Assembly (NCBI RefSeq): GCF_020526085.1
Contig: NZ_CP084874.1
Coordinates: forward strand, 1,426,001-1,490,000
DNA from: Klebsiella africana
GTDB taxonomy: Bacteria > Pseudomonadota > Gammaproteobacteria > Enterobacterales > Enterobacteriaceae
DNA length: 64,000 nucleotides
Direction of reading: 5' to 3'
Part shown: piece by piece, positions 52,308-63,375 of the stretch
How positions within the stretch are numbered: the stretch's first letter is position 1
How the letters are laid out: every line of letters begins with the position of its first letter
The notes under the pieces: generated by a model
The model's database searches: none
What the model was told of the DNA's origin: nothing
What the model saw: only the letters and a program-made list of their open reading frames with translations
Translations under genes and position numbers: made by a program

Positions 52308-53321
52308 ATGTCTGAAGGCTGGAATATTGCCGTACTGGGCGCAACGGGCGCCGTAGGCGAAGCCCTGCTCGAAACTCTTGCTGAACGCCAGTTCCCGGTG
52401 GGGGAGATTTTTGCTCTGGCGCGCAATGAAAGCGCAGGCGAACATCTGCGGTTTGGTGGCAAGTCGGTGATCGTTAAAGACGCTGCCGAATTTGACTGGA
52501 CCCAGGCCCAGTTGGCTTTCTTCGCCGCCGGCGTCGAAGCCAGCGCGGCGTATATCGAAGATGCGACAAACGCCGGGTGTCTGGTTATCGATCTCAGCGG
52601 CCTGTTTGCGTTGGAGCCGGACGTACCGCTGGTGGTGCCGGATGTGAATCCATTCGTGTTAGGCGATTACCGCAACCGCAATCTGATTGCGGTGCCCAAT
52701 AGTCTGACTAGCCAACTGCTGACGGCGCTCAAGCCGCTGATCGATCAGGGTGGACTGTCGCGCATTAGCGTTACCAACCTGCTCTCCGCCTCGGGGCAGG
52801 GGAAAAAAGCGGTGGATGCGCTGGCAGGGCAGAGCGCTAAGCTGCTGAACGGCATCCCTATCGATGAAGACGATTTCTTTGGCCGCCAGCTGGCGTTCAA
52901 CATGCTGCCATTGCTGCCGGATCGGGAAGGTAGCGTGCGCGAAGAGCGTCGGATCGTCGATGAAGCGCGCAAAATTCTTCAGGATGACGGGCTGATGATC
53001 TCCGCCAGCGTCGTTCAGTCGCCGGTCTTCTACGGCCATGCGCAGATGGTGAGCTTCGAAGCGATGCGTCCGCTGGCGGCGGAAGAGGCGCGTGACGCCT
53101 TTACCCGCGGCGAGGATATCGAACTTTCTGAAGAGGGCGAATTCCCGACTCAGGTTGGCGATGCCTCCGGCAATGCCCGCCTCTCCATCGGCTGCGTGCA
53201 TAACGATTACGGCATGCCGGAGCAGATCCAGTTCTGGTCGGTCGCGGATAACGTCCGCTTCGGCGGGGCGCTGATGGCGGTGAAGATCGCCGAGAAGCTT
53301 ATTGAGGAGTACCTGTACTGA
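52308..53321 (+). CDS. usg: USG-1, aspartate-semialdehyde dehydrogenase homologue
   Basis: A 337-residue protein with the ASADH fold: NADP loop [17 protein letters not shown] and [17 protein letters not shown] in the substrate domain. The catalytic Cys of true ASADH (NPNC) is replaced by Ser ([10 protein letters not shown]), so the normal reaction is unlikely. It matches E. coli Usg, whose function is unknown. It overlaps truA by one base. Confidence 0.92.
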   Translation: MSEGWNIAVLGATGAVGEALLETLAERQFPVGEIFALARNESAGEHLRFGGKSVIVKDAAEFDWTQAQLAFFAAGVEASAAYIEDATNAGCLVIDLSGLFALEPDVPLVVPDVNPFVLGDYRNRNLIAVPNSLTSQLLTALKPLIDQGGLSRISVTNLLSASGQGKKAVDALAGQSAKLLNGIPIDEDDFFGRQLAFNMLPLLPDREGSVREERRIVDEARKILQDDGLMISASVVQSPVFYGHAQMVSFEAMRPLAAEEARDAFTRGEDIELSEEGEFPTQVGDASGNARLSIGCVHNDYGMPEQIQFWSVADNVRFGGALMAVKIAEKLIEEYLY

Positions 53322-54133
53322 TGTCTGAGATGGAGCAACAGCCGATCTGTAAAATCGCGCTGGGCATCGAGTACGACGGCAGCAAATATTACGGCTGGCA
53401 GCGGCAAAACGAAGTGCGCAGCGTGCAGGAGAAGCTGGAAAAGGCGCTCTCGCAGGTGGCGAACGAACCGATTACCGTCTTTTGCGCAGGCCGCACCGAC
53501 GCCGGTGTCCATGGCACCGGCCAGGTGGTGCATTTTGAAACCCGGGCGCAGCGGAAAGATGCCGCCTGGACGCTGGGGGTAAATGCGAATTTACCTGGTG
53601 ACATCGCGGTGCGCTGGGTCAAACATGTACCGGCGGATTTTCACGCCCGGTTCAGCGCTACGGCACGCCGCTATCGCTACGTCATCTATAATCATCGCCT
53701 GCGTCCGGCGGTGTTAAGTCATGGCGTGACGCATTTTCACCAGCCGCTCGACGCTGAGCGTATGCAGCGCGCCGCGCAGTGTCTGCTGGGAGAGAATGAT
53801 TTCACCTCGTTTCGCGCGGTGCAGTGCCAGTCGCGTACCCCGTGGCGCAACGTGATGCATATTAACGTTACCCGCTACGGCGCGTATGTGGTGGTGGATA
53901 TCAAAGCGAATGCCTTTGTACATCATATGGTCAGGAATATTGTAGGCAGCCTGATGGAAGTCGGGGCCGGAAACCAGCCGGAGAGCTGGATGGCAGAACT
54001 GCTGGCAGCAAAAGACAGGACGCTCGCTGCGGCAACGGCAAAAGCGGAAGGGTTGTATCTGGTGTCGGTGGATTACCCGGCCCACTATGATTTACCGGTG
54101 CTGCCAATGGGCCCGCTGTTTCTGGCGGACTAA
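53321..54133 (+). CDS. truA: tRNA pseudouridine(38-40) synthase TruA
   Basis: Makes pseudouridine at positions 38-40 in the anticodon arm. The 270-residue product has the catalytic Asp in [17 protein letters not shown], plus [13 protein letters not shown] and [17 protein letters not shown]. It is translationally coupled to usg. Confidence 0.96.
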   Translation: MSEMEQQPICKIALGIEYDGSKYYGWQRQNEVRSVQEKLEKALSQVANEPITVFCAGRTDAGVHGTGQVVHFETRAQRKDAAWTLGVNANLPGDIAVRWVKHVPADFHARFSATARRYRYVIYNHRLRPAVLSHGVTHFHQPLDAERMQRAAQCLLGENDFTSFRAVQCQSRTPWRNVMHINVTRYGAYVVVDIKANAFVHHMVRNIVGSLMEVGAGNQPESWMAELLAAKDRTLAAATAKAEGLYLVSVDYPAHYDLPVLPMGPLFLAD

Positions 54134-54159
54134 TAGAGTCATTAAGGGTAAAGACAAAC

Positions 54160-54819
54160 ATGGACTTGATTCACTTTTTAATTGATTTCATCCTGCATAT
54201 TGATGTGCACCTTGCCGAGCTGGTTGCCCAGTACGGTGTCTGGGTTTATGCCATTCTGTTTTTGATTCTGTTCTGTGAAACCGGGCTGGTGGTGACGCCG
54301 TTCCTGCCGGGAGATTCACTGCTGTTTGTGGCGGGGGCGCTCTCGGCGCTGCCGACGAACGATCTCAATGTTCACCTGATGGTACTGCTGATGGTCATCG
54401 CGGCTATCGTCGGTGATGCGGTCAACTACACTATTGGTCGGTTGTTTGGCGAGAAGCTGTTCAGTAATCCGAACTCAAAGATTTTCCGTCGCAGCTACCT
54501 GGATAAAACTCATAGCTTCTACGAACGTCACGGCGGGAAAACCATTATCCTGGCGCGCTTTGTGCCGATAGTCCGAACCTTCGCGCCGTTTGTGGCGGGA
54601 ATGGGGCATATGTCCTATCGTCATTTTGCAGCCTATAACGTAGTCGGGGCGCTGCTGTGGGTTCTGCTGTTCACCTACGCCGGCTATCTGTTTGGCGATC
54701 TGCCGGTGGTGCAGGAGAACCTGAAGCTGCTGATTGTGGCGATCATCGTCCTCTCCGTTCTGCCTGGCGTGATTGAGATTATCCGCCATAAGCGGGCGGC
54801 GGCGAAGCAGACGAAGTAG
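54160..54819 (+). CDS. dedA: DedA family inner-membrane protein
   Basis: A 219-residue VTT/DedA-domain membrane protein with several helices and the family stretches [30 protein letters not shown] and [20 protein letters not shown]. The family takes part in membrane lipid recycling (undecaprenyl phosphate or phospholipid flipping) and in membrane-potential homeostasis. Its place after truA matches E. coli dedA. Confidence 0.93.
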   Translation: MDLIHFLIDFILHIDVHLAELVAQYGVWVYAILFLILFCETGLVVTPFLPGDSLLFVAGALSALPTNDLNVHLMVLLMVIAAIVGDAVNYTIGRLFGEKLFSNPNSKIFRRSYLDKTHSFYERHGGKTIILARFVPIVRTFAPFVAGMGHMSYRHFAAYNVVGALLWVLLFTYAGYLFGDLPVVQENLKLLIVAIIVLSVLPGVIEIIRHKRAAAKQTK

Positions 54820-55005
54820 TTCGCCCTGCGCTGCGCGTGACGGAGCATGATCGTCGCGCGCAGCGGTTTGACCACTTTTTTATCCCATGTTCCGGGATGA
54901 TATGATTTAATGTGCAACATTCATGGTCTGTAAGAGGCAAAAATGGCATTATGCGCCCCTTACGACAAAACTGGCATCGACCAGGTTCAGGCAGAAAGGT
55001 TATCA

Positions 55006-55926
55006 ATGAGCTGGATTGAACGAATTAAAAGCAACATCACTCCCACCCGCAAGGCGAGCATTCCTGAGGGTGTATGGACCAAGTGCGACAGCTGCGGTCA
55101 GGTACTCTACCGCGCCGAGCTGGAGCGCAACCTGGAGGTTTGTCCTAAGTGCGATCACCATATGCGCATGTCGGCGCGTAATCGCCTGCATAGCCTGTTG
55201 GATGAAGGTTCTCTGGTAGAGCTGGGTAGCGAACTTGAGCCAAAAGATGTGCTGAAGTTCCGCGATTCAAAAAAATACAAAGACCGCCTGGCGTCCGCTC
55301 AGAAAGAGACGGGCGAGAAAGACGCGCTGGTGGTGATGAAAGGCACGCTCTACGCGATGCCGGTGGTTGCCGCTGCCTTTGAGTTCTCCTTTATGGGTGG
55401 CTCGATGGGTTCCGTCGTCGGCGCGCGTTTTGTGCGCGCGGTGGAGCAGGCGCTGGAAGATAACTGCCCGCTGATCTGCTTCTCCGCCTCCGGTGGCGCC
55501 CGTATGCAGGAAGCGCTGATGTCGCTGATGCAGATGGCGAAAACCTCCGCCGCGCTGGCGAAAATGCAGGAGCGCGGACTACCGTATATCTCCGTGCTGA
55601 CCGACCCGACCATGGGCGGCGTATCGGCGAGCTTTGCGATGCTGGGTGACCTGAACATTGCCGAGCCGAAAGCGTTGATCGGCTTTGCCGGTCCTCGCGT
55701 CATTGAGCAGACCGTACGCGAGAAGCTGCCGCCGGGATTCCAGCGCAGCGAGTTCCTGATTGAAAAAGGGGCGATTGATATGATCGTTCGCCGCCCGGAA
55801 ATGCGTCTCAAGCTGGCCAGTATTCTGGCGAAGCTGATGAACCTGCCGGCGCCGGTAGCTGCTTCTGAAGCGCCTCATGAAGGCGTGGTGGTGCCGCCGG
55901 CACCGGATCAGGAACCTGAGGCCTGA
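55006..55926 (+). CDS. accD: Acetyl-CoA carboxylase carboxyltransferase beta subunit AccD
   Basis: With AccA it transfers carboxyl from biotin to acetyl-CoA, making malonyl-CoA. The 306-residue product has the four-Cys zinc ribbon ([20 protein letters not shown] then PKC), which also binds nucleic acid in E. coli, and the CoA site [15 protein letters not shown]. The ATG at 55006 gives the family start [10 protein letters not shown]; an earlier in-frame ATG 21 codons up is not conserved. Confidence 0.97.
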   Translation: MSWIERIKSNITPTRKASIPEGVWTKCDSCGQVLYRAELERNLEVCPKCDHHMRMSARNRLHSLLDEGSLVELGSELEPKDVLKFRDSKKYKDRLASAQKETGEKDALVVMKGTLYAMPVVAAAFEFSFMGGSMGSVVGARFVRAVEQALEDNCPLICFSASGGARMQEALMSLMQMAKTSAALAKMQERGLPYISVLTDPTMGGVSASFAMLGDLNIAEPKALIGFAGPRVIEQTVREKLPPGFQRSEFLIEKGAIDMIVRRPEMRLKLASILAKLMNLPAPVAASEAPHEGVVVPPAPDQEPEA

Positions 55927-55934
55927 TAAAGCAG

Positions 55935-55966
55935 AGGGCAGGGCCTGGCGGCGCTGCCCTTTTTTA
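55935..55966 (+). terminator. Terminator after accD
   Basis: A stem AGGGCAG/CTGCCCT with a GC-rich loop is followed by a run of six T, nine bases after the accD stop. Some read-through into folC is possible. Confidence 0.75.
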
Positions 55967-56001
55967 TTCATACGCGTTAACCGTCAATTCTTGCGGGCAT
56001 C

Positions 56002-57270
56002 ATGGAAAAAGATCCTATTCCTCAGGCCACGTCGCCCCTGGCTACGTGGCTTTCTTATCTGGAACATCTGCACAGTAAAACCATCGACCTGGGGCTGGCG
56101 CGCGTCAGCGAGGTCGCCCGGCAGATGGATATCGTTAAACCGGCGCCGTTCGTCTTTACGGTCGCGGGCACCAATGGCAAAGGCACCACCTGCCGCACGC
56201 TGGAAACCGTCCTGATGGCGGCCGGCTATAAAGTGGGGGTATACAGCTCCCCGCACCTGGTGCGTTACACCGAACGCGTGCGCATTCAGGGAGCGGAACT
56301 GCCGGAGGCGGCGCATACGGCTTCGTTTGCTGAAATTGAAGCGGCGCGGGGTGATATCTCGTTGACCTATTTTGAGTACGGCACGCTCTCGGCGCTATGG
56401 CTGTTTAAGCAGGCGCAGCTGGATGTAGTGATCCTGGAGGTGGGCCTCGGCGGCCGTCTCGATGCCACCAACATCGTAGATGCTGACGTCGCGGCGATCA
56501 CCAGCATCGCCCTCGATCATACCGACTGGCTGGGGCCGGATCGCGAAAGTATCGGCCGGGAAAAAGCCGGTATCTTCCGTGCCGGTAAACCGGCGGTGGT
56601 AGGGGAGCCGGATATGCCGCACACCATTGCTGAAGTGGCGAGCGAGAAGGGCGCCCTGCTCCAGCGCCGCGGCGTCGACTGGCGCTATGATGTGGAGGGC
56701 GATACATGGTCCTTCCACGATGCGGCCGGGGCGTTAAGCCACCTGCCGTTGCCTCAGGTGCCGTTGCCGAATGCAGCGACGGCCGTGGCGGCGCTGCGCG
56801 CCAGCGGACTTGCGGTGGATGACGCTATCCTGCGCGCGGGGATCCGCGACGCGATACTCCCGGGACGCTTTCAGATAATCAGCAACGCCCCGCGGGTGAT
56901 CCTCGATGTGGCGCACAACCCGCACGCGGCGGCTTATCTCGCCGGGCGTCTCAAAACGTTAGCGAAAACGGGACGCATACTGGCGGTTATTGGTATGCTG
57001 CATGATAAAGACATCGCCGGCACGCTGGCCAATCTGGCCCCGGAAGTCGATACCTGGTACTGCGCGCCGCTGGAAGGCCCGCGCGGGGCGACGGCGGAGC
57101 AGCTGGTGGAACATTTGCGTGGCGGCACAGTCTATAGCAGCGTGGCGCAGGCGTGGCATGCGGCCATGGCTGACGCGAAAGTGGAAGATACCGTGCTGGT
57201 GTGTGGTTCGTTTCACACCGTAGCGCAGGTTATGGAAGAGATAGACGCGGGGAGAATCGGTGGCGAGTAA
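56002..57270 (+). CDS. folC: Dihydrofolate/folylpolyglutamate synthase FolC
   Basis: Adds glutamate to dihydropteroate and to tetrahydrofolate. At 422 residues it has the same length as E. coli FolC. The P-loop is VAGTNGKGTTCRTLE. LEVGLGGRLDATNIVD, SIALDHTDWLG and DVAHNPHAAAYL follow the Mur-ligase-like fold. It overlaps dedD by 11 bases. Confidence 0.97.
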   Translation: MEKDPIPQATSPLATWLSYLEHLHSKTIDLGLARVSEVARQMDIVKPAPFVFTVAGTNGKGTTCRTLETVLMAAGYKVGVYSSPHLVRYTERVRIQGAELPEAAHTASFAEIEAARGDISLTYFEYGTLSALWLFKQAQLDVVILEVGLGGRLDATNIVDADVAAITSIALDHTDWLGPDRESIGREKAGIFRAGKPAVVGEPDMPHTIAEVASEKGALLQRRGVDWRYDVEGDTWSFHDAAGALSHLPLPQVPLPNAATAVAALRASGLAVDDAILRAGIRDAILPGRFQIISNAPRVILDVAHNPHAAAYLAGRLKTLAKTGRILAVIGMLHDKDIAGTLANLAPEVDTWYCAPLEGPRGATAEQLVEHLRGGTVYSSVAQAWHAAMADAKVEDTVLVCGSFHTVAQVMEEIDAGRIGGE

Positions 57271-57949
57271 GTTTCAGAACCGTTTAGTCGGGACAATCGT
57301 GCTGGTGGCGCTGGGGGTGATTATCCTGCCAGGGCTGCTGGACGGGCAGAAAAAGCATTACCAGGATGAGTTTGCCGCGATCCCGCTGGTACCGAAACCA
57401 GGCGATCGCGATGAACCGGATATGCTGCCGGCGGCAACCCAGGCGTTGCCTTCGCAACCGCCGGAAGGGGCGGCGGAAGAGGTGCGGGCGGGCGATGCCG
57501 CCGCGCCATCGTTAGATCCATCGCGTATTCCGGTGAACAGCAACAGCTTCGATGACGTTCAGGAGCCGGTGGTGGCCGCGAAACCGCAGCCCAAGCCGCA
57601 GCCGAAACCGCAGCCGCAACAGCAGGCCGCGACGCCAACGCCGCCGCCGGCTAAGCCACAGCAGCAACAGCCCCCGCAGCAGCAGGCGGCCCTGCCGGCG
57701 CCGACCGGCAAAGCCTATGTGGTTCAGCTGGGCGCGTTGAAGAACGCCGATAAGGTGAATGAGATTGTCGGTAAACTGCGGGCCTCGGGTTTCAAAGTCT
57801 ATACGTCGCCTTCGACGCCGGTACAGGGTAAAATTACCCGCATCCTCGTCGGCCCGGATGCGTCAAAAGACAAGCTGAAAGGCCAGCTGGGCGATCTGCA
57901 GCAGATCTCCGGGCTTAGCGGGGTGGTGATGGGCTTCACCCCGAACTGA
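57260..57949 (+). CDS. dedD: Cell-division SPOR-domain protein DedD
   Basis: A 229-residue septal-ring protein that binds denuded glycan strands. One N-terminal membrane helix (LVGTIVLVALGVIILPGLL) is followed by a long Pro/Gln-rich linker (repeats of KPQPKPQP and QQQ) and a C-terminal SPOR domain (YVVQLGALKNADKVNEIVGKL to RILVGP). It starts with GTG inside folC, so it is coupled to it. The linker is longer and more Gln/Pro-rich than in E. coli. Confidence 0.94.
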   Translation: MASKFQNRLVGTIVLVALGVIILPGLLDGQKKHYQDEFAAIPLVPKPGDRDEPDMLPAATQALPSQPPEGAAEEVRAGDAAAPSLDPSRIPVNSNSFDDVQEPVVAAKPQPKPQPKPQPQQQAATPTPPPAKPQQQQPPQQQAALPAPTGKAYVVQLGALKNADKVNEIVGKLRASGFKVYTSPSTPVQGKITRILVGPDASKDKLKGQLGDLQQISGLSGVVMGFTPN

Positions 57950-58094
57950 TTGTTTTTTCCGCCATGCGGAGAGAACGTGGCGGGGAGAAACGCCCCGCAA
58001 ACCCTGTCTCAGCCGCCCTGAAGAGGCGAAAGGCAGTCTGGCGTTGAATGTTTTTTCAGCGCCATTTTTATTTCCGTAGGGCATGGAAATCCCT

Positions 58095-58110
58095 ACGCAA
58101 ACGTTTTCTT
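58095..58110 (+). promoter_or_regulatory. PurR operator of cvpA-purF
   Basis: ACGCAAACGTTTTCTT matches the PurR consensus ACGCAAACGTTTTCNT. It lies 56 bases before cvpA. PurR with hypoxanthine or guanine should repress the operon. Confidence 0.9.
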
Positions 58111-58165
58111 TTTCTGTTAGAATGCGCCCCGAACTGGACGACAGGGCGTAAATCGTGGGACGTAT

Positions 58166-58654
58166 ATGGTCTGGATTGATTACGCCATTATGGCGGTGCT
58201 GGGTCTTTCTTGCCTGGTCAGCCTGATCCGCGGCTTCGTTCGCGAAGCTTTATCGTTAGTCACGTGGGGTTGCGCCTTTTATGTCGCCAGCCACTACTAC
58301 GCTGACCTGTCTGTCTGGTTTACGGGCTTTGAGGATGAACGGGTTCGAAATGGGATTGCTATTGCGGCGCTGTTTATCGTGACGCTCATCGTTGGCGCTA
58401 TCGTGAACTATGTGATAGGCCAGCTGGTGGAGAAGACCGGTTTGTCAGGTACCGACAGGGTATTGGGGATCTGCTTCGGCGCGCTACGTGGGGTGCTGAT
58501 CATCGCCGCTATCTTGTTCTTCCTCGACACCTTTACCGGGATGGCGAAGAGCGATGACTGGCATCAGTCGCAGTTTATTCCCTATTTTACCCCTGTCATC
58601 AGATGGTTTTTTGAATACCTGCAAAGCTCGTCAAGTTTCTTGCCTAAAGTATAG
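58166..58654 (+). CDS. cvpA: Colicin V production protein CvpA
   Basis: A 162-residue inner-membrane protein with four hydrophobic segments (DYAIMAVLGLSCLVSLIRGFVREA, ALFIVTLIVGAIVNYVIG, GALRGVLIIAAILFFLDTF). Needed for colicin V export in E. coli and linked to envelope stress tolerance. It forms an operon with purF under PurR. Confidence 0.95.
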   Translation: MVWIDYAIMAVLGLSCLVSLIRGFVREALSLVTWGCAFYVASHYYADLSVWFTGFEDERVRNGIAIAALFIVTLIVGAIVNYVIGQLVEKTGLSGTDRVLGICFGALRGVLIIAAILFFLDTFTGMAKSDDWHQSQFIPYFTPVIRWFFEYLQSSSSFLPKV

Positions 58655-58687
58655 ACTTTGGGTCGTTGCTGAACGAGGAAAAGACGT

Positions 58688-60205
58688 ATGTGCGGTATTG
58701 TCGGTATCGCCGGTGTTATGCCGGTTAACCAGTCGATTTATGATGCGCTAACGGTGCTCCAGCACCGTGGACAGGATGCCGCTGGCATCATCACCATTGA
58801 TGCCAACAACTGCTTCCGGTTGCGTAAGGCTAACGGGCTGGTAAGCGACGTATTCGAAGCCCGCCACATGCAGCGTATGCAGGGCAATATGGGTATTGGC
58901 CATGTGCGTTATCCTACGGCGGGCAGCTCCAGCGCCTCCGAGGCGCAGCCGTTTTACGTAAACTCGCCATATGGCATCACATTGGCGCATAACGGCAACC
59001 TGACCAATGCGCACGAGCTGCGTAAAAAGCTGTTTGAAGAAAAACGCCGCCATATCAATACCACCTCTGATTCCGAAATCCTCCTCAATATTTTCGCCAG
59101 TGAGCTGGATAACTTCCGTCACTACCCGCTGGAAGCGGACAACATCTTCGCTGCGATTGCGGCGACCAACCGCCTGATTCGCGGCGCATACGCGTGCGTG
59201 GCGATGATCATCGGTCATGGCATGGTGGCCTTCCGCGATCCTAACGGCATTCGTCCGCTGGTGCTGGGTAAACGTGACGTTGGCGACGGTCGCACTGAGT
59301 ATATGGTGGCCTCGGAAAGCGTGGCGCTTGATACGCTTGGTTTTGAATTCCTGCGCGATGTCGCGCCGGGCGAAGCGGTCTATATTACCGAGAAAGGCCA
59401 GCTGTTTACCCGTCAGTGTGCCGATAATCCGGTCAGCAACCCATGCCTGTTCGAGTACGTCTATTTTGCCCGTCCAGACTCGTTTATCGACAAAATTTCC
59501 GTCTACAGCGCTCGCGTCAACATGGGGACTAAGCTGGGCGAGAAGATTGCCCGCGAGTGGGAAGATCTGGATATTGACGTCGTTATTCCGATCCCGGAAA
59601 CCTCCTGCGACATCGCTCTGGAAATCGCCCGTATTCTCGACAAGCCTTATCGTCAGGGCTTCGTGAAGAACCGCTATGTCGGCCGGACGTTTATCATGCC
59701 GGGTCAGCAGCTGCGTCGTAAATCTGTTCGCCGTAAGCTTAACGCCAACCGCGCGGAATTCCGCGATAAGAATGTGCTGCTGGTCGACGATTCCATTGTA
59801 CGCGGCACCACCTCTGAGCAGATCATTGAGATGGCGCGGGAAGCCGGGGCGAAAAAAGTTTATCTGGCCTCCGCTGCGCCGGAAATTCGTTTCCCGAACG
59901 TGTACGGTATCGATATGCCGACCGCCAACGAACTGATCGCCCATGGCCGCGAAGTGGATGAGATCCGTCAGATCATCGGCGCCGACGGCCTGATTTTCCA
60001 GGATCTCAACGATCTGATCGACGCGGTGCGCGCGGAGAACCCGGATATTCAGCAGTTTGAATGTTCTGTGTTCAACGGCGTGTACGTCACACGGGATGTC
60101 GACCAGCAGTACCTCGACTACCTTGATTCTCTGCGTAACGATGATGCCAAAGCGGTCCAGCTGCAGAACGAAGTCGAAAACCTTGAGATGCACAACGAAG
60201 GGTAA
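58688..60205 (+). CDS. purF: Amidophosphoribosyltransferase PurF
   Basis: First step of purine synthesis: PRPP and glutamine to phosphoribosylamine. The 505-residue product has the N-terminal catalytic Cys2 (MCGIVGIAG) of class II glutamine amidotransferases and the PRPP-binding loop [17 protein letters not shown]. The length matches E. coli. It is convergent with the sigma54 activator gene, with a short GC stem at 60219-60241 between them. Confidence 0.98.
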   Translation: MCGIVGIAGVMPVNQSIYDALTVLQHRGQDAAGIITIDANNCFRLRKANGLVSDVFEARHMQRMQGNMGIGHVRYPTAGSSSASEAQPFYVNSPYGITLAHNGNLTNAHELRKKLFEEKRRHINTTSDSEILLNIFASELDNFRHYPLEADNIFAAIAATNRLIRGAYACVAMIIGHGMVAFRDPNGIRPLVLGKRDVGDGRTEYMVASESVALDTLGFEFLRDVAPGEAVYITEKGQLFTRQCADNPVSNPCLFEYVYFARPDSFIDKISVYSARVNMGTKLGEKIAREWEDLDIDVVIPIPETSCDIALEIARILDKPYRQGFVKNRYVGRTFIMPGQQLRRKSVRRKLNANRAEFRDKNVLLVDDSIVRGTTSEQIIEMAREAGAKKVYLASAAPEIRFPNVYGIDMPTANELIAHGREVDEIRQIIGADGLIFQDLNDLIDAVRAENPDIQQFECSVFNGVYVTRDVDQQYLDYLDSLRNDDAKAVQLQNEVENLEMHNEG

Positions 60206-60246
60206 ATGAGCTACAGCAGCCAGCGGCGTTGCGTCGCTGGCGATGC

Positions 60247-61674
60247 TTAACGGTGTACGACGCCAAAACGGATGCCGTATTTCTGTACCTTATAGTTCAG
60301 CGTCGTTCGGGAGACGTTGAGACTGCGCGCCGCCGCCGCAATATTTCCCTGATAAGTATCCAGCGCGGTTTCTATCAACCCCCTTTCGTAATTTGCTACC
60401 CGTGCCTCGAGAGAGCTCTCGTTATCCGGTTCTGCTGCCGGGAGAGAGGGAAGCGATGTTGGGGTCTCCGGGCCGCCTAAATTCAGTTCTTCGTTTTCAA
60501 ATACGATCTTTTTCAGCATGCCATCGGTTTCCTGCATGATCATACTGCGAACAATGGCGTTTTCCAGCATCCTGACATTGCCCGGCCAGGAATGGCTCAG
60601 TAGCGCAATACGTGCCGCCTCGCTGAGACCATGGATATCTTGCGGAACTTCACTGCGATATTTATCAATGAAATAATTGGCCAACAGAGGAATATCTTCC
60701 GGGCGAGTGCGTAGTGGCGGAAGCATGAGCATCCCGACGTTAAGCCGATAAAACAGGTCCGGGCGCAGACGCTCTTGCTGAATCAATCGCGCAGGGGATT
60801 CATTCATTGCGGCAATAATACGCACGTCGGAATGAATAGGGTGTTGACCGCCTAGCCTCCAGAACGTTTTATCCTGTAAGAAGCGAAGCAACTTGCTCTG
60901 CATCTCGATTGGCATTGCGTTCAGTTCATCAAGAAAAAGCGTTCCACCGTTTGCCAGTTCCAGATAGCCCTGACTGTTTTCCGCGCCAGTATAAGCGCCG
61001 CGCATAGCGCCAAAAAGCGTACTCTCCACCAGGGTTGGCGGGAGCGCCCCGCAATTCAGCGCAATGAAGGGTTTGTTGGCGCGTTTACTGCACTGGTGGA
61101 TAAGACGGGAGAAAAGTTCCTTACCCGTACCCGTTTCGCCAACAATTGTCACGGGAATATTACTCACCGCCAGACGTTTAGCTTTGGCAATAATGGCAAG
61201 CATTTCCGCGTTTTCAGTAATGATAGCATGGTGCTTTTCACGGCCCTGAGCGTAGAGCAGATGGTTTAGCTCAACAACCTGTTCCTGTAATCGCCGGACG
61301 CCGGACATATTCCTGCCGATTTCGATAACACCGACCATATTGCCCTTGCTGGAGTAGAGCGGGGCGGTGGTATGCTGGTAATCCACCGCCTGGCCCCGGG
61401 CATTGTAGTAAATCTGGTAATGACCAATATACTCGACCCCGTCTTTTAGTGAAGAAAGCATCGTACTTTGGTTCTCTTTCATGCTGGGGTAGACATCCAG
61501 CATATGTTTACCCATCGCTTGTTCAATACTATACCCGTCCAGATCGGCGCTTTCCTGGTTGTAATAGACATATTCACCTCGTTCGTTAATAACGGCCAAC
61601 GGTTGATGTATCAGATCAAAGAAACGAGAGAACATTTTAAGTGCGGAAGCGAGCTCTTCATTGGTGGATGCCAT
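60247..61674 (-). CDS. Sigma54-dependent activator with PAS domain
   Basis: A 475-residue bacterial enhancer-binding protein. Residues ~10-125 form a PAS sensor (INERGEYVYYNQESADLDGYSIEQAMG). The AAA+ domain follows with Walker A IVGETGTGKELF, the sigma54-contact loop GAYTGA, Walker B GGTLFLDELN and arginine fingers. A Fis-type HTH closes it (GNIAAAARSLNVSRTTLNYKVQKYG). It is divergent from the decarboxylase gene, whose -24/-12 promoter it should activate. Salmonella has the same arrangement next to purF (STM2361). Confidence 0.88.
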   Translation of the reverse strand: MASTNEELASALKMFSRFFDLIHQPLAVINERGEYVYYNQESADLDGYSIEQAMGKHMLDVYPSMKENQSTMLSSLKDGVEYIGHYQIYYNARGQAVDYQHTTAPLYSSKGNMVGVIEIGRNMSGVRRLQEQVVELNHLLYAQGREKHHAIITENAEMLAIIAKAKRLAVSNIPVTIVGETGTGKELFSRLIHQCSKRANKPFIALNCGALPPTLVESTLFGAMRGAYTGAENSQGYLELANGGTLFLDELNAMPIEMQSKLLRFLQDKTFWRLGGQHPIHSDVRIIAAMNESPARLIQQERLRPDLFYRLNVGMLMLPPLRTRPEDIPLLANYFIDKYRSEVPQDIHGLSEAARIALLSHSWPGNVRMLENAIVRSMIMQETDGMLKKIVFENEELNLGGPETPTSLPSLPAAEPDNESSLEARVANYERGLIETALDTYQGNIAAAARSLNVSRTTLNYKVQKYGIRFGVVHR

Positions 61675-61709
61675 AACAAAATCAAATCCTTTCTATCAGT
61701 CTTATCCCT

Positions 61710-61726
61710 ATTGTAAATGTGACAAT
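61710..61726. promoter_or_regulatory. Candidate activator-binding site for the sigma54 promoter
   Basis: A perfect inverted repeat ATTGT-N7-ACAAT lies about 105 bases upstream of the -24 element, the usual distance for an upstream activating sequence. A second pair, TTTTCGTC and GACGAAA at 61727-61765, may be another site. Confidence 0.45.
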
Positions 61727-61814
61727 TTTTCGTCGCTATGATGAATAACAAACCATTTGACGAAAGATAAAAAATACAAAATTTATAAGCCATTGAATTT
61801 TAAGATTAAAAATT

Positions 61815-61831
61815 TTGGCATGCTTGTTGCT
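61815..61831 (+). promoter_or_regulatory. Sigma54 (-24/-12) promoter of the decarboxylase operon
   Basis: TTGGCATGCTTGTTGCT matches the sigma54 consensus TGGCACG-N4-TTGC, with GG and GC separated by exactly ten bases. Transcription should start near 61842, about 40 bases before the gene. Confidence 0.85.
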
Positions 61832-61871
61832 GTATCCATTATGAAACGTATGGTTTTTTACAGAACAATAA

Positions 61872-63281
<1,410 letters not shown>

Positions 63282-63293
63282 ATCTGTGGTTTG

Positions 63294-63354
63294 GGCTTCA
63301 GATAATGACTGAAGCCTCTGGATAACGCGATTCTGCAGGGGCGGTCACGCCCCT
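63294..63354 (+). promoter_or_regulatory. Two intercistronic hairpins before the transporter gene
   Basis: Stems GGCTTCAG/CTGAAGCC (63294-63316) and AGGGGCG/CGCCCCT (63337-63354) lie in the 94-base gap. Neither is followed by a T run, so they more likely affect mRNA stability than stop transcription. Confidence 0.55.
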
Positions 63355-63375
63355 GAGGGATAACAGGAGATAGCC

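Noticed and set aside
58748..60193. 481-codon open frame antisense to purF
   Set aside because: It lies wholly within purF on the other strand. The protein has no recognisable domain and the frame reflects the codon bias of purF.
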